This document shows positions 5,646 to 7,716 of a stretch of DNA of 7,716 nt, in pieces. The notes beneath the pieces were generated by a model. The model was not told the origin of the DNA and did not search any database. It saw nothing but the letters and a program-made list of their open reading frames with translations. Within the stretch, counting starts at the first letter, position 1. Every line of letters begins with the position of its first letter. The position numbers were made by a program, and so were the translations under genes. Source of the DNA: Bacillota bacterium. GTDB taxonomy: Bacteria; Bacillota; Limnochordia; Limnochordales; ZCTH02-B6. Location of the stretch: positions 1 to 7,716 of the forward strand of contig PKQR01000109.1 in NCBI GenBank assembly GCA_017578085.1. Reading direction: 5' to 3'.

Positions 5646-6521
5646 ATGGCCGTCGTTGAAGTCGATAACCTACGCTATCGCTATCCACGGCAAACGACGC
5701 TGGCCCTAGACGGCATCAGCTTCACCGCCGAGGCGGGCGAATTTATCGGCATCGTCGGGCCCAATTTGTCCGGCAAGTCGACGCTGTGCCACGCGCTGAT
5801 TGGCCTTGTGCCCCATTTCTACAAGGGCGCCATCGGCGGGCGCGTCGTCGTCGCAGGCCTGGACGTGCATGCAACGCCCGTGGCGGAGATGAGCCGCCGG
5901 GTGGGGCTGGTGTTTCAGAATCCCTTCACGCAGATCACCGGCGCCAAGCTGACGGTGTATGAGGAAGTGGCCTTTGGCCTCGAATACACCGGCGTGCCGC
6001 GGGAGGAGATGGTACCCCGCATCGAAGAAGCGCTGCGACTTTTGGGCCTCTGGGAACTGCGCGACCGCAGTCCCTTTGCCCTCTCGGGCGGGCAGATGCA
6101 GCGGCTGGCCATCGCGTCGGTGCTGGCCATGAAACCGCAGGTGCTGGTGCTGGATGAACCCACGTCGCAGCTGGACCCGTCGGGCACCCGGGAAGTCTTT
6201 GAGGCCGTCGCGGCCCTGTGCCGCCAGGGCATCACTGTGATCATGGCGGAGCACAAGATTGAGCTCTTGGCCGAACACGCCGACCGGCTCCTGGTGCTCC
6301 ACCAAGGCCGCCTGGTGGCTGACGGCACGCCCCGGGACGTCTTGAGCCGCGCCGTGCGCGGGGAGCTGGAAAACGAACCTGCGCCGGCGCCGCCCGTAAC
6401 CGAAGCGGCGGCAGCCCTGGGCTGGACGATGCCTGAAGGCGGTTTCCCGGTGACGCTGGATGAGGCGGTGGCGGTGGGACGCGCCGTCATGGCGGGCGAC
6501 AGCGGGGCGGACAGCCGATGA
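5646..6521 (+). CDS. ECF transporter ATPase 1 (CbiO/EcfA family)
   Basis: One of two ABC ATPases powering the ECF transporter, 291 residues. Motifs: Walker A GPNLSGKST (38-46), Q-loop VFQNP (Q91), full signature LSGGQMQR (146-153), Walker B with catalytic Glu VLVLDEP (166-172), D-loop SQLD (174-177) and H-loop AEH (H203). The C-terminal extension after about residue 225, including PPVTEAAAALGW and a 'PVTLDEAVAV' segment, is typical of ECF ATPases and mediates dimer contacts. All catalytic residues are present. The gene lies 9 bases after the T component, with only a weak GGATGG ribosome site, and its stop overlaps the next ATPase start (ATGA), so translation is probably coupled. It should pair with the second ATPase as a heterodimer. 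Confidence 0.94.
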   Translation: MAVVEVDNLRYRYPRQTTLALDGISFTAEAGEFIGIVGPNLSGKSTLCHALIGLVPHFYKGAIGGRVVVAGLDVHATPVAEMSRRVGLVFQNPFTQITGAKLTVYEEVAFGLEYTGVPREEMVPRIEEALRLLGLWELRDRSPFALSGGQMQRLAIASVLAMKPQVLVLDEPTSQLDPSGTREVFEAVAALCRQGITVIMAEHKIELLAEHADRLLVLHQGRLVADGTPRDVLSRAVRGELENEPAPAPPVTEAAAALGWTMPEGGFPVTLDEAVAVGRAVMAGDSGADSR

Positions 6522-7336
6522 GCACCGTCATCGAGGCCCGCAACGTCCACTTCCACTACACGCCGGGGGTACCGGTCCTGACGGACGTCACACTCAGCAT
6601 CGGGCCCGGCGCCACGGCCATCATCGGGCAAAACGGCGCAGGCAAATCCACGTTTGTGCGCCTGCTCAACGGCTTGCTCAAGCCGGTCAGCGGCACGATC
6701 CTGGTCAACGGCGTCGACACTCGCACCCAGACGGTGGCGTCTCTGGCCCGCACCGTGGGGCTCGTATTCCAAAACCCATCGGACCAGCTCTTCAAGAGCC
6801 GTGTCATTGACGAGGTCATGTTCGGGCCGCTCAACCTGGGGTTTTCCCGGGATGAGGCTGAGGCACGCGCCCGCGAGGCTCTAGCGCAGGTGGGCCTGCA
6901 AGGCGTGGAAACCCGCAATCCTTACGACTTGGGCCTGGCCGAGCGCAAGCTGGTCACCATCGCGAGCGTCCTGGCCATGGGCACGAGCGTCATCATCTTG
7001 GACGAGCCGACCATCGCCCAGGACCACGCCGGCGTCCGGCGCCTGGGCGCCATCGTCGACGAGCTGGCCGCGGCGGGCCGGACTGTCATTACCATCACCC
7101 ACGACATGAACTTTGTGGCCCGCCACTTTCGGCGGGTGGTCGTTTTTGGCCAAGGCCGCGTGCTGGCCGACGGCGACGCGGCCAGCGTGTTTTCCCGGCC
7201 GGACATCCTCCACCAGACGGGGCTGGAAGCGCCCCAGATTACGCGGCTCGCCCAAGCGCTTGCATTAGGCGAGACCCCGCTCACTGTGGAGCAATTCGTC
7301 GATTTGGTCAGGCGCCGCCTCTCCGGTTCCGCCTAA
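6518..7336 (+). CDS. ECF transporter ATPase 2 with degenerate signature motif
   Basis: The second ECF ATPase, 272 residues. Walker A GQNGAGKST (37-45), Q-loop VFQNP (Q85), Walker B with catalytic Glu VIILDEP (158-164) and H-loop ITHD (H195) are intact. The expected LSGGQ is replaced by LGLAERK (138-144), although the flanking NPYD and VTIASVLAM align with the region normally read as 'LSGGQ...AIASVLAM'. In a heterodimer with ATPase 1, the site using this degenerate signature would be weakened. The opposite site, using LSGGQ from ATPase 1, should be canonical. The C-terminus (PQITRLAQALALG, then PLTVEQFVDLV) has the usual ECF form. The ATG overlaps the preceding stop. It is the last gene of the visible ECF operon. 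Confidence 0.93.
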   Translation: MSTVIEARNVHFHYTPGVPVLTDVTLSIGPGATAIIGQNGAGKSTFVRLLNGLLKPVSGTILVNGVDTRTQTVASLARTVGLVFQNPSDQLFKSRVIDEVMFGPLNLGFSRDEAEARAREALAQVGLQGVETRNPYDLGLAERKLVTIASVLAMGTSVIILDEPTIAQDHAGVRRLGAIVDELAAAGRTVITITHDMNFVARHFRRVVVFGQGRVLADGDAASVFSRPDILHQTGLEAPQITRLAQALALGETPLTVEQFVDLVRRRLSGSA

Positions 7337-7436
7337 CATCCGCACCTATCCCTCACGTAACCAGAGCCATGAGCCTGACGCGGGGGAAGCTTACGGCCTT
7401 CGATGAGAACCCGGAACAAGGGAGTGTAGCGAGTTG

Positions 7437-7568
7437 ATGGACGAGAGGCGTGCGGTGGGACAACTGGCCTTCGTCCTGCCGATCCTGCTGTTCCTGTTGA
7501 ACACCCCTGTGGTGCATGCTCAGGAAGACAGCAGCGAGGTCGCCGGTCGCGTCCCGTCAAGTGTGTAA
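7437..7568 (+). pseudogene. Start of an exported protein gene, apparently cut by the insertion sequence
   Basis: A 43-codon frame encodes an N-terminal signal peptide: charged MDERRAVGQ, a hydrophobic core (LAFVLPILLFLL, about residues 10-21) and a probable signal peptidase site after VVHA (residue 28). Only 15 residues follow before a TAA. AAGGGAG lies 12 bases before ATG 7437, or 9 before an adjacent TTG at 7434, which may be the real start. The stop lies in GTGTGTAAAC, which looks like the outer end of the adjacent IS256-type element, so the last few residues are probably element-derived. The gene follows the ECF ATPase by 100 bases on the same strand and may have been part of, or next to, that operon. 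The identity of the full protein cannot be told. Confidence 0.5.
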
Positions 7569-7716
7569 ACGGCGGTTCCCTTCGAGAAGAGGCTCGTTTG
7601 CGAGCTCAGGCGTCGAGAACCAGGGCTGCCTCAGTCTCAGACCGCGTCACGGCCAGCTTGGCCATCGACTGCATGCTCAGATACCGCCGCTGCACCCGCC
7701 ACTCGTCCTCCTGCTC
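7560..7716 (-). mobile_element. One end of an IS256-family insertion sequence (continues beyond the window)
   Basis: The transposase C-terminus at 7606-7716 is followed, reading outward, by about 45 non-coding bases ending in GTGTGTAAACGG on the plus strand. A GTGTAAA-like tip is common at IS256-family ends, so the element edge is placed near 7560. The exact edge, the inverted repeat and the 8-9 base target duplication cannot be confirmed without the other end. A short hairpin (7592-7596 with 7601-7605) lies at the transposase stop. Confidence 0.6.
7606..7716 (-). CDS. IS256-family transposase, C-terminal end only
   Basis: The last 36 codons of a gene entering from the right edge and ending in TGA at 7608-7606. 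The peptide includes QEDEWRVQRRYLSMQSMAKL, which matches the conserved 'Q-x-DEW-x-x-x-RRYMSLE' terminus of IS256 (Mutator-like) DDE transposases. The catalytic residues lie outside the window. Because only the C-terminus is visible, whether the transposase is intact cannot be judged. Confidence 0.75.
   Translation of the reverse strand, partial: EQEDEWRVQRRYLSMQSMAKLAVTRSETEAALVLDA

Noticed and set aside
5915..6772. A 285-codon minus-strand open frame.
   Set aside because: It is the antisense shadow of the two well-supported ECF ATPase genes; composition is Ser/Arg/Ala-rich without motifs.
7592..7605. GCTCG-TTTG-CGAGC hairpin considered as a terminator for the transposase gene.
   Set aside because: Only 5 bp and no T-run on either strand.
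1..7716. Search for CRISPR repeats, tRNA or rRNA genes.
   Set aside because: No regularly spaced repeats and no tRNA-like or rRNA-like segments were recognised by eye.

Overview
The window looks like a chromosomal piece from a GC-rich Bacillota-type Gram-positive, possibly thermophilic. The reasons are strong AGGAGG-like ribosome binding sites, a YtrA-type GntR repressor heading an ABC-2 transporter operon, a dedicated ECF vitamin/nutrient transporter operon, and an IS256-family transposase. The assignment to a group is inference; no rRNA or marker gene is present.

Left part (1-2845, minus strand): one compact operon read right to left from a promoter with an embedded palindromic operator at about 2788-2845. 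In order of transcription it holds a YtrA-subfamily GntR repressor, an ABC ATPase, an ABC-2 permease, a YbjQ-family protein and the start of a DinB-like protein that runs off the left edge. ATPase and permease overlap by ATGA. The regulator probably represses its own operon, and the ATPase and permease probably form one drug-, stress- or envelope-related ABC-2 transporter.

Middle (2846-4164, plus strand): a visibly less GC-rich island with a complete D12-class DNA adenine methyltransferase. Four bases later comes a 67-codon fragment whose N-terminus resembles restriction endonucleases. This reads as a restriction-modification pair that has lost its nuclease, leaving an orphan methyltransferase. 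About 250 bases of unassigned DNA follow.

Right part (4165-7336, plus strand): a four-gene ECF transporter operon encoding S component, T component and two ATPases. It has tight spacing and an ATGA overlap between the ATPases. The S component is integral to the operon, so this is a self-contained (group I) system; its substrate cannot be read from the sequence. The second ATPase has lost the LSGGQ signature, so the two ATP sites should be unequal.

Right edge (7337-7716): a signal peptide with only about 15 further codons ends at what appears to be the end of an IS256-family element. The last 36 codons of that element's transposase are on the minus strand. The natural reading is that the insertion sequence interrupted a gene for an exported protein lying just downstream of the ECF operon.
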